Assembly: GCA_023014335.1 (NCBI GenBank) | Contig: JAECYW010000008.1 | Coordinates: 1,364,001 to 1,428,000, forward strand | Reading direction: 5' to 3' | DNA length: 64,000 bases | Source of the DNA: Galerina marginata | Lineage: Eukaryota; Basidiomycota; Agaricomycetes; Agaricales; Galerinaceae | Shown: piece by piece, positions 35,589 through 46,367 of the stretch | How the letters are laid out: the number at the start of each line of letters is the position of its first letter | Position numbering within the stretch: position 1 is the first letter of the stretch | Notes under the pieces: generated by a model | What the model saw: the letters and a program-made list of their open reading frames with translations, nothing else | What the model was told of the DNA's origin: nothing | The model's database searches: none | Program-made: the position numbers and the translations under genes

Positions 35589-38082
35589 ATTCATCCACTG
35601 ACCAATCAAAGATTTTCCGAGGAGCGGGGGGAACGCCTCAAAGGAATAGGATAATCGCATGGCTCCCAAGAGAGCAAAGACCTCCGTCAACTGACCGATA
35701 CTACGAAGTCCTAAATGTCTATAAGGTCATATCCCACAGTCGTGCGATATTGTGAAAAGGCTTACGGATGCTTAAAGCAATGCGTCAGCCCTCAGAGGAC
35801 TGCAACAAATTCTGAAAAGAAGTTCCCTCAGTTCACAATCCCTCGAGGAAATGAAAATACTCTCACAACCTGGCGAGTCAGGACCTGGCGTTCGGGTTCC
35901 ACACGGTTTTCATGTAGCGCCAAAGTTCTTTGAGATCCACCAGGGCTCACGGGGTTGCATATAACTTCGGTTAAAACTTCTCTGTCGTGTCATTATGAGA
36001 ATGAAACATGACATCCTGAACAATGGGTCGAGGTTTCTTTCGGATCGAACCAAGAAAAAGTATCCGAATTCTTTGAATGAAAGAGGAGGATGACAGCTAT
36101 CCCCTGAAATTGACGAATTACAGTAGGCTGGAGCAAGAAGGAAGCAGGAGCTTGAGGAACAAGTTAGAACGAGGTGAAGGTCGGAGATCAACCAGGTTCG
36201 GCATCAACAAACCACGCGGGCGGGCCGACCCCAACCGGTACACTTTGATCCCGCCGGCAACTACTCGACTAACCAACGACTACATATACATAACAGATTC
36301 AAATCTGAGCTGAGCAACATCGCCATTTTCTCATTCCATCGGCGGCTTTGTACGCATCACTGTTCTATGTATATTCCTGGCCAAAGATAGCTTTGTCACT
36401 CCGCTCGGACATATGCCCGAAAAACTTCAAGTCGCGCGCGAAAGAGGTCAGTGGCCAAGTCGGTCCAGCAGGCTACGATAGAACTAGGGAAGATTTCAAT
36501 TTATGATGTGTAGGCCGACCACCTGACCCACAGAAACTCTGCAGAACTACACTCAAGCCCAGAAACGCTGCATTTGCGAAGTTTCGACCAAGGGTTCAAG
36601 TCGTTATAATTAGAGGCTTCGGTATTGAGAAAAAGATCGGTACTACAAATGGCTTATCACCCAAAACCCCAAATTATGACAGCTCCAAAACTGTGGTTTG
36701 TTGCTTATACAGAAATTCATGGCCATCCTCGACCTTAGACTTGGACATTCAAGAAGTTGAGTCGCATTAAATTTATTTATTTCCGATGACCAGCTTGTTG
36801 TCCTCCAGAGATCCTGTGGACTTTAGGTGCAGCTCTTACAGACAGACTGTTAAGATATCATTTATATCCCAAAGATAACGGCAGGTCTTCTATTTCTTTT
36901 CATATCAGGAAGGACACGAAGTTCTCCAGCATCTCATCGGCGAGACTAAATCCCGAGAATAAATCAGCTTTTGTATCAAGGCCATGGACTTACTAGCTAT
37001 AGAATCGACGGGATTCACAAGTCTTTGTCATTACAGAAGCCGATGGGAACAGTATGACAGGAATTCGTCCGGAATGACTGGGCTCTCGAGTTGGAGCCGC
37101 GGTTACAGAAACAAATAAGAAAAACCAACAAGTAACACGCGGACTGGTCAAGGATATACGAAGAGTATCACCGCGGCTTCTCTCTTATTTGCTAGAATCA
37201 GTGAAATAGAACCGCAACTGGGACAGCTGGTGTCCCCGCCCTGTCCACCTTGACACCAAGAAAGTCGTCTTAGTCTCACTGCAGTGAGGCAAGGAATATT
37301 TGTCATGGACAAAACTCAGACCGGGGGAAAGCATCTGGGTTTGGTCAACATCCGATCTAACAAAGAGGTGGAATAAGTCGCTTGGAAACAGGAACGTCGT
37401 TTGAACGACATACAGAGGGAAATCTCCAGCCTCATGCAGTTGCCATGATCAAAGACACCCATTCAGAAACCCTCGTTTTTTAGACTGGGAAAAGGAAAGA
37501 AGGTCCTCGAAAGACAGTGATCATTCTGTTGTGTTGCGCCGATAAGGTCTGAAGCTTCTGAAGTTCGGTAGGTCACTGCTTGCCAGTAAACCAAAGAAAC
37601 CCATGACGCCTTTACAACGATGACAGGATGGAAGGATGACGAAAATAACTTCCTTGAGCTTTACTTGGGGTTTCGAGCTACAAAGACACAGAGATGACAT
37701 TGACCTGACCCCCAAGTCACGATGTGTTCATGGAATACAAACTCTCGTTTCCATGGTCATTGCTGGTATACTTCAACGCATGTGCTCAAATGCGCCAAAA
37801 TCTGCTATGAGGGGCAATAATGTTCACCGTGGGTGTCGTCGTGCGATCCCTGAAGGACATTCAACTGCTGTGCAAATAAGAAAGAACTCGAAATTGGCCT
37901 GCAGTTGAGTAAAGCGAATAGACTTCGATGGTTGACGTATGATCATTAGGACTCCATGATATGATGGTCAAGTCTAGTGGTGTAGTGATACAATGCCTCT
38001 AAGCAGGAGACACAAAAACAGGTAACTTACAGATGAACGCCAAATCTCTGGCCACAGATATTACAGGAAGGAATAAGAAGAG
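35589..38082. other. 2.5 kb intergenic, nothing recognised
   Basis: Only short unrelated ORFs on both strands; no family motif, repeat or RNA gene seen. The left part includes the P450 upstream region and the right end the GLE1 3' region. Confidence 0.4.
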
Positions 38083-40194
38083 CTATGATTGAACTCCGTT
38101 CACGATGTTCTCCAGAGCCACCATGACGCGTATCCGTGCGGCAGCACCCTCAGGTGCCACTCCGCCTATGAGTTTGCCATCTTCATATCCGGTGGTGATG
38201 CCCTCATGGATGAGAGCAAGTATTTTAATCCACTGCTGTCCCCATACATATTTAGCATCTAGACCCAGAACGTCAAGGCCGGCTAAGAAAACAAACAGTG
38301 AGAAGGGTACAAAAATAGGTTTCACAACGGCGTACTATATATAAGTTGAGGCGCGACAGGGTCTTGCAGTAGCCTGGTATCTCCTGCCATCCGAGCGAAC
38401 CAAGTCCAATATTTGGGAAGCTGGAAGACGGGCTCTAGAGGTTTCTTTTGCGGGCGTATCTTCAAAATATTGAAATAGACCCGCATGATCGCGGATATCC
38501 GATTAGAGTGTGCCTCAGTGGTTTCCAGGCCGTCCCCACTCGTGCTTTTCCTCCAACCCGACGCTTTGATATAATCTTCGCGAGAGGGCCACGGCGTTTC
38601 GTCTACATCGACGTTTGGAACAGGAAGAGGGATTGCCCAGCCGCCACAACGCTGAACCAGTTTGGCAAAAAAGATGGACGGGAAGTTGTCGAGGGTCTCG
38701 ATGAGAGTGAACGTCACTTGTGCAAGGGGTCCAGCACTCCGTTTCTCAGCCGTCACCTCCGTCTCTGCCTGCAGAAGAATTGCTTTAGCGAGAGAGTAGC
38801 ACAGCGTGATGTATATGACTGGATTATGCGGTGGTGCGTTCGACGGTTTGAGGATTTCGATTAGTTGTTGCGTCTGTGCAAACCAAGCTCGATCAGTAAA
38901 AAGCAGAAAGATTTTTTGGGGTTCCTCACAATCCGGGAAATCTCATTGGCATCGTTTGTTAACTGCCCGATTTTGGGTATAATTTGCCTTCGCAGCCGAC
39001 TCCACTCTGCCTTGAGGTCTTTTTGAGATTTGACATGCCGCACAGGTCCGGTTTTAAGATTCTGGAAGAGTAGGGCGTGTGTTAGGAATAAGAAAAATAT
39101 AGCATGAATAGTCACCTACATGCAAATCTGTTCGAGCGACCCTCCAATCATCTTCCATGCTCGTGAATGGTAGCATCCTCCGTAGCTCTGCTTCCTCTTC
39201 CAACTTTCGATTCCTCTCCTCCTCCAATTTCCGCCGTTTTTCTTCCTCCTCCTTTTCCTGTCGTAGCTTCTCATCCTCTGCCTTCTTCTTTTCCTCTTCA
39301 GCCTTCTTTTTCTCGATTTCCTCCTGTTTCTTCTTCTCATCTGCAAGGCGTTTCTTCAGTTCAGCTTCCTTCCTCTTCCTCTCTTCCTCCTCTCTGACCC
39401 TCCTTTCCTCCTCTAGTTTCTTCGCGAGCTTGTCTTCCTCAAGCTTAATGACGCCATCAATCCGCCGCCATAGCTCCCGCTCCCGAGACCGCCATGTCTC
39501 TTTCAACTCGTTCTCCGCTTTTTGCAGCGACCGCCGATATGCTTCTAATTGATTTTGAACCTCATGGGCATGTCTCGTGTGCTGGGCGGCACGCCTCTTC
39601 TCCTCTTCAGCGTGTGTTTGTGCTTGCTCGTCGTATAGGTGCGACTGTAGTGTCGAAAACTCCTTACGCGCGATTTTCTAGAATCTCGTGAATATCACGA
39701 TCTGCAGGGGGATGAAAAGGGTCGTACGAATGAATCTTTTCGGGTCTGCTGCTCCCATTCTTCGTAAGGGTCATGATGTCGTGCACGGAGACGTATTGCT
39801 GCTACCGTCTCTTCTATTTGGCGTTCTTCCAGTGGTGTACGTGTGATGTGTCTGGGTCGTCTGGGATTTTGCCTGTTAGTAATATAAAGCGAGTAAATAC
39901 GGAGAAATAAAGACCGACAAAGAAAGCTTGTTAATGTCGGAGATCAAATCGAAGGTAGAGCCATTCGGTGATGAGGAGCTGGCGATGGACACATCGTCTT
40001 CCGAATCCGAGTTGAAACTAGACTCCAGTTCATAGTAATATTCTTCAGAGTCAGAGTCATCCTGGAGCCCAAACGTAGATGCATTTCTAGGTTTGCTAGA
40101 TACTAAACATTAGAGCCTATAATTGTTGAAATTCTTCTTAAAACTTGCCTTCTGACTGGCGAAGGGGAGACTGATCTCGGAGCACTGAACCGCA
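38083..40194 (-). CDS. GLE1: mRNA export factor GLE1, 598 aa
   Basis: Seven exons: 40194-40148, 40095-39919, 39872-39728, 39677-39120, 39061-38930, 38873-38336 and 38282-38083. The N-terminus is disordered and acidic (DDSDSDSEEYYYELESSF). A long Lys/Glu/Arg coiled coil covers about residues 140-290 (KKAEEEKKKAEDEK type). The C-terminal GLE1-like domain (about 325-598) contains QIIPKIGQLTNDANEISRI, then CYSLAKAILLQAETEV, FGL-type helices, and GLDAKYVWGQQWIK near the end. In yeast, Gle1 with inositol hexakisphosphate activates the DEAD-box ATPase Dbp5 at the cytoplasmic face of the nuclear pore. Intron 1 appears to be a GC-AG intron (AG/GCAAGT). Intron 3 is 50 bp, and reading through it gives a misleading peptide. 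This is a conserved housekeeping gene between the two GMC genes. Confidence 0.9.
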
Positions 40195-40429
40195 TGCTAT
40201 GCTGTAAATATGGCCACCAATGTTTTAAAGTCCAGGAATTGCCACAAATATTGAAGAATAGCAAACTAGTTGTCTCCAACCAAGAGCACAGAATAGGAGA
40301 CGTTAGAAATTGAAAGAGTCACGGCAGAAACAAGGTAAGTCCTCGAAAGCAGCCTCGCGTTCTGAACCTGTGGCACATTACATAATCAGAATTATTATTT
40401 GTTACAATTGTTACAATATGACACAAGCT
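40195..40429. other. upstream region of GLE1
   Basis: About 230 bp of ordinary AT-rich sequence before the stem-loop elements; no TATA box I can single out. Confidence 0.4.
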
Positions 40430-40562
40430 TACGACCCGTCGCTACGCGCCGGGGTTCGCTTCGCTCACCCGGCTCTGCGCTACGGGTCTCCAGCTTGCCG
40501 GGGCTGCGCCCCTGGACCCTGCTCCGTCGGCGCTTCGCGCCTCCGTAGTGATTCTTTTAAAA
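40430..40562. repeat. GC-rich multi-hairpin element
   Basis: A GC island in AT-rich DNA. The arms gacccgt...cgccggg and cccggc...acgggtc can pair around the loop gttcgcttcgctca (about 16 of 21 positions). They are followed by two tight hairpins, ccggggctgcgcccctgg and gcgcttcgcgc. It shares the tcgcttcgctc loop with the two elements downstream. Confidence 0.65.
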
Positions 40563-40611
40563 ATTCTGTACAAATTTTGTAGTGGATAAATTGAATTTGA
40601 GTAGACGAAAA

Positions 40612-40676
40612 ATGCAAGACAAAAGCAGGCAGTCTCGCTTCGCTCGCCTACCTGCTTCTGCCTTGCATTTTTTATA
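40612..40676. repeat. stem-loop element 1, 19-bp stem
   Basis: The left arm aatgcaagacaaaagcagg pairs with the right arm cctgcttctgccttgcatt at 17 of 19 positions, closing a loop that contains gtctcgcttcgctcgccta. Both mismatches are transition-type. Confidence 0.8.
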
Positions 40677-40719
40677 TTTTTTGTAGTAAGGTGGAAACAC
40701 AGAATAAAATTTCAGTCAA

Positions 40720-40790
40720 CGAAAAAATGAGAGACAGAAGCAGGCAGTCTCGCTTCGCTCGCCTACCTGTTTCTGCCTCTCATTTTTTCG
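40720..40790. repeat. stem-loop element 2, about 25-bp stem
   Basis: A palindrome runs from cgaaaaaatgagag to its complement ctctcattttttcg, with only two mismatches over the 25-bp stem. The inner part (gcaggcagtctcgcttcgct and what follows) is the same as in stem-loop 1, while the outer stems differ in sequence yet each stays self-complementary. Confidence 0.82.
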
Positions 40791-40949
40791 TATTCATAAA
40801 CATCTTTTGTGTATTCTTAGTCCCATAATTTAGACCTACACTATTATATGTTCAGTTCCCTCATTTAAATGTGTGCATCGTTTTAATAAATGTATATCAT
40901 TCTACTTACAAACATTGATCTAATACATTGATATATAATAGAGTGGGAT

Positions 40950-42610
40950 GAGGTGAGCAGTGGCGGCACAATCCCAACACTTAACATTATTCCCTACACC
41001 GGCGCAGTTGGTTTTCGCACCGGTGTGGGGCTCCTCTCGTCATCTGGTGGTGTGCTCACACTCTAGTTGCATCTACATACCCCCAACACCCGCATGGTGG
41101 GTTCCTTGTCGATGTGGGGGTACTGGGCACAACGGCCGTCGTGTAGGCAGGTGCTCCATCTCGTCGCCTCCCCATAATCACCCCACACCTGCGGTGAGTT
41201 CCCGCTGACGTGGAGGTACTTGGCGCGTGGCGGCGGTCGTGGCAAGTGGGGGGCATGATTGCCGAGACGCTGACTGGGGCTGCATACCCTCCTACACCGA
41301 CACGGTTAGTTTCCGTGTTGATGTCAGGTGTGCGCCGTCTCGTCACCTCCTCGTACCCCCACACCAACGTGGTGGGGTCCTCGTTGATGTGGGGTTACTG
41401 GGCACGACGGCCGTCGCAGATGGTGGGTGGGGTCAACGTGATGTGGCGCGAAAGAGGGGCGCTCTGGGTCTGGAGTCGCTGAACGGCACTGCAAGGTGGT
41501 GCAGTGTGGGTCAGCTGAACGGCGGTGGTCAGTTTTGTTATTCACCTGGTGATCCCCCTTCCCCCTCCCTCCCGAAATCCCTTGGTTGTCCCATTTCCAG
41601 CTGATATCCCTCATTGGAGGGGAGGGGCACGACGTGCCGGGCGTATTACCCCCTCGTCGCGTGTTCTTGCTGTGAGGTGGCGGCAAATGTGGGTCCTAAG
41701 GAGCTGGCCGGCGCTGTAATAGAGGGGGTAGTTAGTTGCACGGCGGGCATCGTATTGGCGTCGTACCTGGTATGGTTGTCATGACCTGGCGTCAGAGCGG
41801 GGCGCGGCGGAATGCCTCGGCACTGACAGCACTGCGGTGTCAGTTAGTTGAGGCGGTGACTGGTGCTGCAAGGTGGTGGGGTGTGGGTCAGCTGCATGGC
41901 AGCGGTCATTTTCGTTGCTCACCTGGTCATTCCCCCTCCAAAATCCGAAAGTGAGGGGAGGGCACAACATGCCGGGCGTATTTACCCCCTCGTCGTGTGT
42001 TCTTGATGTGAGGTGGCGAATGTGGGTCCTAAGAAGCTGACCGGCGCTGTAATGGGGCGTGGTGTTAGTTAGTTGCACGGCGGGCATTGTTTTGGTGACA
42101 TACCTGGGCGTGGTTGTCGTGAACTGGCGTCAGAGCGGGGCGCAGCGGACTGCCGATGCGCTGGACGATGCTGTGGTATCGGTTAGTTTGGCAGCGGGGG
42201 TCGGGGTTTTTTTTTTTTCGACGTATCTGGCTGTGGTTGTCGTGACGTGGTGCCAGAACGGGGGGGTAACGCGGAGTGCCCTAGCACTGTACAGTGCTGC
42301 GAGGTGGGTTAGCTGGACGGCAACGGTCGTTTTCGTGGCTCACCTGGTGATTCCCCTCCCCTTATTTTCCTCCCATTTCCGGCCCACATCCCTCATTGGA
42401 GAGGAGGGGCGCTCGGAACGATCCTGGACGTCGTTTTGGTCATGTCAGATGAGGTTGGCGGCACGGCAGATGGACAGGGGATGTGTCTCGAAGGAGGGGA
42501 GGAATGGTGGTGGTGGTTGGAAGCAAGAAACTGACGCGACGCGGCGCCATCAACAAATCTCGAACTGTGGGAACTTCCGGGAAGGCGGTTGAAGAGAGGG
42601 AGGTTAGTTC
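40950..42610. repeat. GC-rich imperfect tandem repeats
   Basis: Blocks recur at intervals of about 330-450 bp. The gccgggcgtatt-acccctcgtcg...tgtgggtcctaag block occurs at about 41637 and 41971. The gttgcacggcgggcat block occurs at about 41735 and 42072. The cacctggtgattcccc-type end occurs at about 41546, 41920 and 42341. A 5' part repeats cacacc...gtggggt units at about 41000-41400. Many ORFs open on both strands because stops are rare in GC-rich DNA. None looks like a gene. Confidence 0.65.
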
Positions 42611-42686
42611 AAACTCAGCTTATTACATAAGTTCTTACGTAACATTTCTGGCCCGTCCTCTCTTAATATCTTTGATCTACCTACGC

Positions 42687-43283
42687 TTACAGGAAGCTAA
42701 GGTTACCCAAAAGTAGATAACCTCGATAGATCAGTCGGTGAGAAAGTGCTAGTACCGGGTGCATCAAAAACCATTTAGGGAAAAAGCTACCGGACTGCAG
42801 GTTGATAAGTGTGAAGGTGAATGGGTTTGGGGATGGGAGGAAGAGCCTCAGGCTGCGGCATGGGTGTGAACGAATATGAGCTGGGGAAGTGAAAGGTTGG
42901 TGATAATGACGATGTAGTCTGGGGTTCAAGTAGGCTAGAGGAGTGATGGGGATGTTTGTCGGAGATCTTGTTTTTTGCTTGTTTTTGAACGTGGTACAAT
43001 CTGCTAAATTTTGAAGAAATAACAGCTGGGCGCAATGGAGGTCTTGGAGTGATGATAATCGTTGTGAAAATGTTTCTAATCGTCTTTTTAAGATTGTGAT
43101 GAGGTCGTTTTGGCGTTTTGTCTCCGCTAATTGTTTTCGTTTCAAGCGAAGGCGAGCGCAGGCAGCGGGGGTGGTGGGTAATTTGACATGGTTTGGGAAT
43201 ATTTTGAATCGACGGATGGATTTGAAGAAACCCTTTGGAATGACCATGGGGGAGCGAGGTTTGAAAGGCGGGATGTTGGACAT
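42687..43283 (-). CDS. hypothetical basic protein, 198 aa
   Basis: A single-exon frame starts with MSNIPPFKPRSPMVIPKGFF at 43283. It is rich in Arg, Lys, Leu and Pro. Residues about 50-75 (RLRLKRKQLAETKRQNDLI) look like a basic, short coiled-coil-capable helix. The C-terminal half, rich in His, Pro and Ser, is less convincing and may run past a missed intron. No family is recognised. The frame also extends upstream of this Met without a stop, but the ATG is preceded by a leader-like run. Confidence 0.4.
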   Translation of the reverse strand: MSNIPPFKPRSPMVIPKGFFKSIRRFKIFPNHVKLPTTPAACARLRLKRKQLAETKRQNDLITILKRRLETFSQRLSSLQDLHCAQLLFLQNLADCTTFKNKQKTRSPTNIPITPLAYLNPRLHRHYHQPFTSPAHIRSHPCRSLRLFLPSPNPFTFTLINLQSGSFFPKWFLMHPVLALSHRLIYRGYLLLGNLSFL

Positions 43284-43475
43284 GGTTGATATTGATGAAA
43301 AAATGTTTGTGGTGTTGAAATTGGTGTTTGGACAAAACCTCGCTGGGCTAGGCCGAGCGGTACTGAGCTTGATGTAGCTGACGACGACTCTCGAGGGCTC
43401 GATGCTCAAAGGTGGCCGGAACAGCAACGACACACCAGCGACCGGATGGTGGTGGTTGTTGTTGTCAATCGCCAA

Positions 43476-46367
43476 CCTGCTTCAAATCTGCTTTCTCCTT
43501 GAACTTCGAAGTCCTTCAACATACAACATAGCGACGAGTGCCACGACCTAAATCAACCAACAGGGATCCATTGGACGACAGGAGGAAGTAACTTCAGGTG
43601 GACTTACAGCAATTCCAAGGTATTTACGGTTGAAACGTATGAGAATTCACATTGAACTGACCTGCGATGTTTTTAGATAGTACATACATGGGGGCTTCTA
43701 TTATAGGGCTCAATTTCATTCAAGGCCTGCAAAGCGGAGTTGGCAAGAAGTGCGGGACCATTCCGAGGAAGCTTAAAACCAGCAGTCGAATAAATTCGAA
43801 TTCGATTCCGAAGTTGAAATTTTCCATGCACGGTGCAAATTCTACAGGTGCTCACGACACGTTTTTTCTGGGTTGGAACTTCAGATACTCCTCTGCAGGC
43901 CGAAGTTCAAACTCATACCCCAGTCATAGGCTTATAGCAGTGAGTCAGCCTTCTTTTCAAGGACCTTTCTCTTGGAAGATTGCAGTGAAATCTCCTGAAA
44001 TTCCTGGTGGTAGACCTGTTCAACCTCTCACATGCCGACTATTGCTTTGTGCCAGTGACGCTACTAATATTTCCAACACTGAGGAAGCAAATGAGCCTCA
44101 GCTTCATAGGTGACTAGGACTCTGGACAACCTTTCCCATACCACCGCTGCTCAGCTAATGACCGGGTCCTTATCCCTTGTTCCATTGTTAAGCTTATACT
44201 GTCAAGGAATGGACCTTGGATAGTCACCGAACTCTCGGAGTCCAAGATATATTTCTCGGCACGTTGACGCGATATGTCCTCAATACTTCTGTGTCCAGGC
44301 AGGAATATTCTGGGCTTTACAGTCGCCAGTGCAAACCGAATGGACGTGAAGGATTCATGAACGACCATCTGCTGTCCCTGGTGACATGCGTCTAGGTAAG
44401 TCCTCGCTAAGTTACTTATTCCATCAGTGAGCTTTGTTTCCTTTCTGTGCCATCACATGCTGTGATATCAGATATCACCTTTAATTTGCCGGTCGCTGCT
44501 TAGATGGCGCGGGGTGGAATTGGAAATTCGCTTACTTGAAATCCTATCTTCGGTAATCCTCATCTTTACGCTTTGTTAAGAAAAAAACCCAAATTCCACG
44601 ATGACTTTCCATTCCTGATTACCTTACTGCCCAAAACTCGTCTTCTCGACTTGACCTGACTTGTTGACTGCATCCGAATGAATGGTGGAGCGTATTTGAC
44701 TGATAACGTTTGGCAATGATTCGGCCATCGACAATACGCGAGAATACGCGCCATGTAACTCCATCAGCAATTAACCGGCGCATCGGCATAATTAAACCCA
44801 CGCGATCAGGGGGAGCATTGTCATTGACGGCTACTTACATTGTAACACCTGTATGTAAGATGGAGCAGAAGAACGACAAGGTTTCGCGGCCAGAGAGAGA
44901 ATGGTGCCAGTACATGATTTTATATGGAATTAATACCGCTGAGATATACAGTGTTCTACGTGCCTCCGGTGTTATCGAACGCGTCGAAGATGTTCTACAA
45001 TGACTCTGTCGGCAGTAATGCATTATGCGGGGTCAAATTTTCTCTCAAAAACCTGATATTTGACCAAAGGTTAACCAGGACGACATAAAGGATTTCAAAG
45101 GACGCATGAACATAAATGTAAAGCTCGTAAGTAAAATAAAAGCGCTGGTTGCCAGGTTGTAGAACTGGAAGTGGCCACGAACGTCCGCTACTTTGAATGG
45201 TGCTGTGCAAAATCTTCGTCAAAGTACGGAGGATTTCTAGGCAACTGAGATCCTGCCGTTGGGATCCGGGGTACAATACTAAAAATTAATCTCAGAAAGG
45301 CTACAGAATGCACCTCTGGAGCAAGTAACGCCTCGGAAAAGCATCAAAATATGTGCAATCTTCAAACTGACAAGTCGTCGCGAAATCTCGTGGTCAATGC
45401 AAGGGGCGAGCATCCAAGCTGGCAACCTGTCGGCCCAGCTCTTGGCATATATATTGAGCGCGCGGCTATTATTACTTGATGCTGTGAACACGCTTTTGCT
45501 CCGGTGTTTTACAGGAAGGATCTGAATCATCTATCTACTCGAGTATCCCAAAAGCGGAAAAGTCCAATTCATGTCGATAGCGGGTTAAAGATCCGTTAAT
45601 TTCGTGATAAAGCCTCGTGCGATCAGTGTCAATCAGTCTTCATTGTTAAGGTGGTTGTAAGACCACATCGTACCTATCCACAGTAGCTTCCAGCGGTTGA
45701 CCGCAGTTCTTCATTTTTGTGCAATGCATTGACGATCAATTTTCGGGGACGTGCTGGGATGAACTAACGAATGCAACAGTGAGTACTCGAGTACAGCAGT
45801 TGTGTCAATCGGGGAAGAAATCTCTCATGGCTTCAATCTCGTTGTCGGTGAAACGCTTCCCGCTGGTTGTGATGCTCTCCACCACGACATCTTACTCTGG
45901 GGAGCCTATGTCTACATGTTTCATGGAGTCAACGAGGTGCATAAATTTAAATGCCTTTAAAACTCGGGAGTCACGGTCAGCTCAACCTTCCAACTATCAT
46001 ACTGAAATATGACCATAATAGATTCACAAGAGTTACAGCAAATTGTGTTAATGCATGGATTGATAGGTGGGTGAACACCCGGTGATCGCGCCACACAGCC
46101 AGCTTCCAGAAAAGGAAATAAATCAGGGCCATCAATTTCGAATTGATTTGGAAACCAATATAGCTACAAGTAAAATAGGAAGAGTGTAGAATATACAACA
46201 GTGAAGGGTGAGATTAAAAATGTAATACCCAAAAATTAGGATGGAATGTTCTCTGTATGGTTCCGTAGGGCACAAAAGGAGGGATGGAGTTTAAGGATGG
46301 AGTGATAGCTTCATGGGAAATGCAGCAGTTAGATAGAAAGTAGTGGGTAGTAGAGCTTGGTCTTCGA
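43476..46367. other. 2.9 kb without a supported gene; possible fragments
   Basis: The plus strand 43667-44113 is open for 148 codons but has no recognisable motif. On the minus strand near 45960-45800, the stretch VVVESITTSGKRFTDNEIEA follows an in-frame stop, suggesting a decayed exon of an unidentified gene. Nothing here can be named. Confidence 0.3.

Noticed and set aside
39157..39552. Ser/Phe-rich plus-strand ORF
   Set aside because: It is antisense to the Lys/Glu coiled coil of GLE1.
39680..39728. Coding-looking peptide HPPADRDIHEIL within GLE1
   Set aside because: It lies in a 50-bp GT-AG intron. Removing the intron joins RKDSF to KIARKEF in frame, while keeping it leads to a stop.
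40430..40562. tRNA or rRNA fragment
   Set aside because: The GC-rich hairpins do not form a cloverleaf, and no A/B box or anticodon arm is present.
41000..42600. Several ORFs of 70-180 codons in the GC-rich repeat block
   Set aside because: They open on both strands because of GC-richness. The products are unrelated between repeat copies and show no codon-level conservation.
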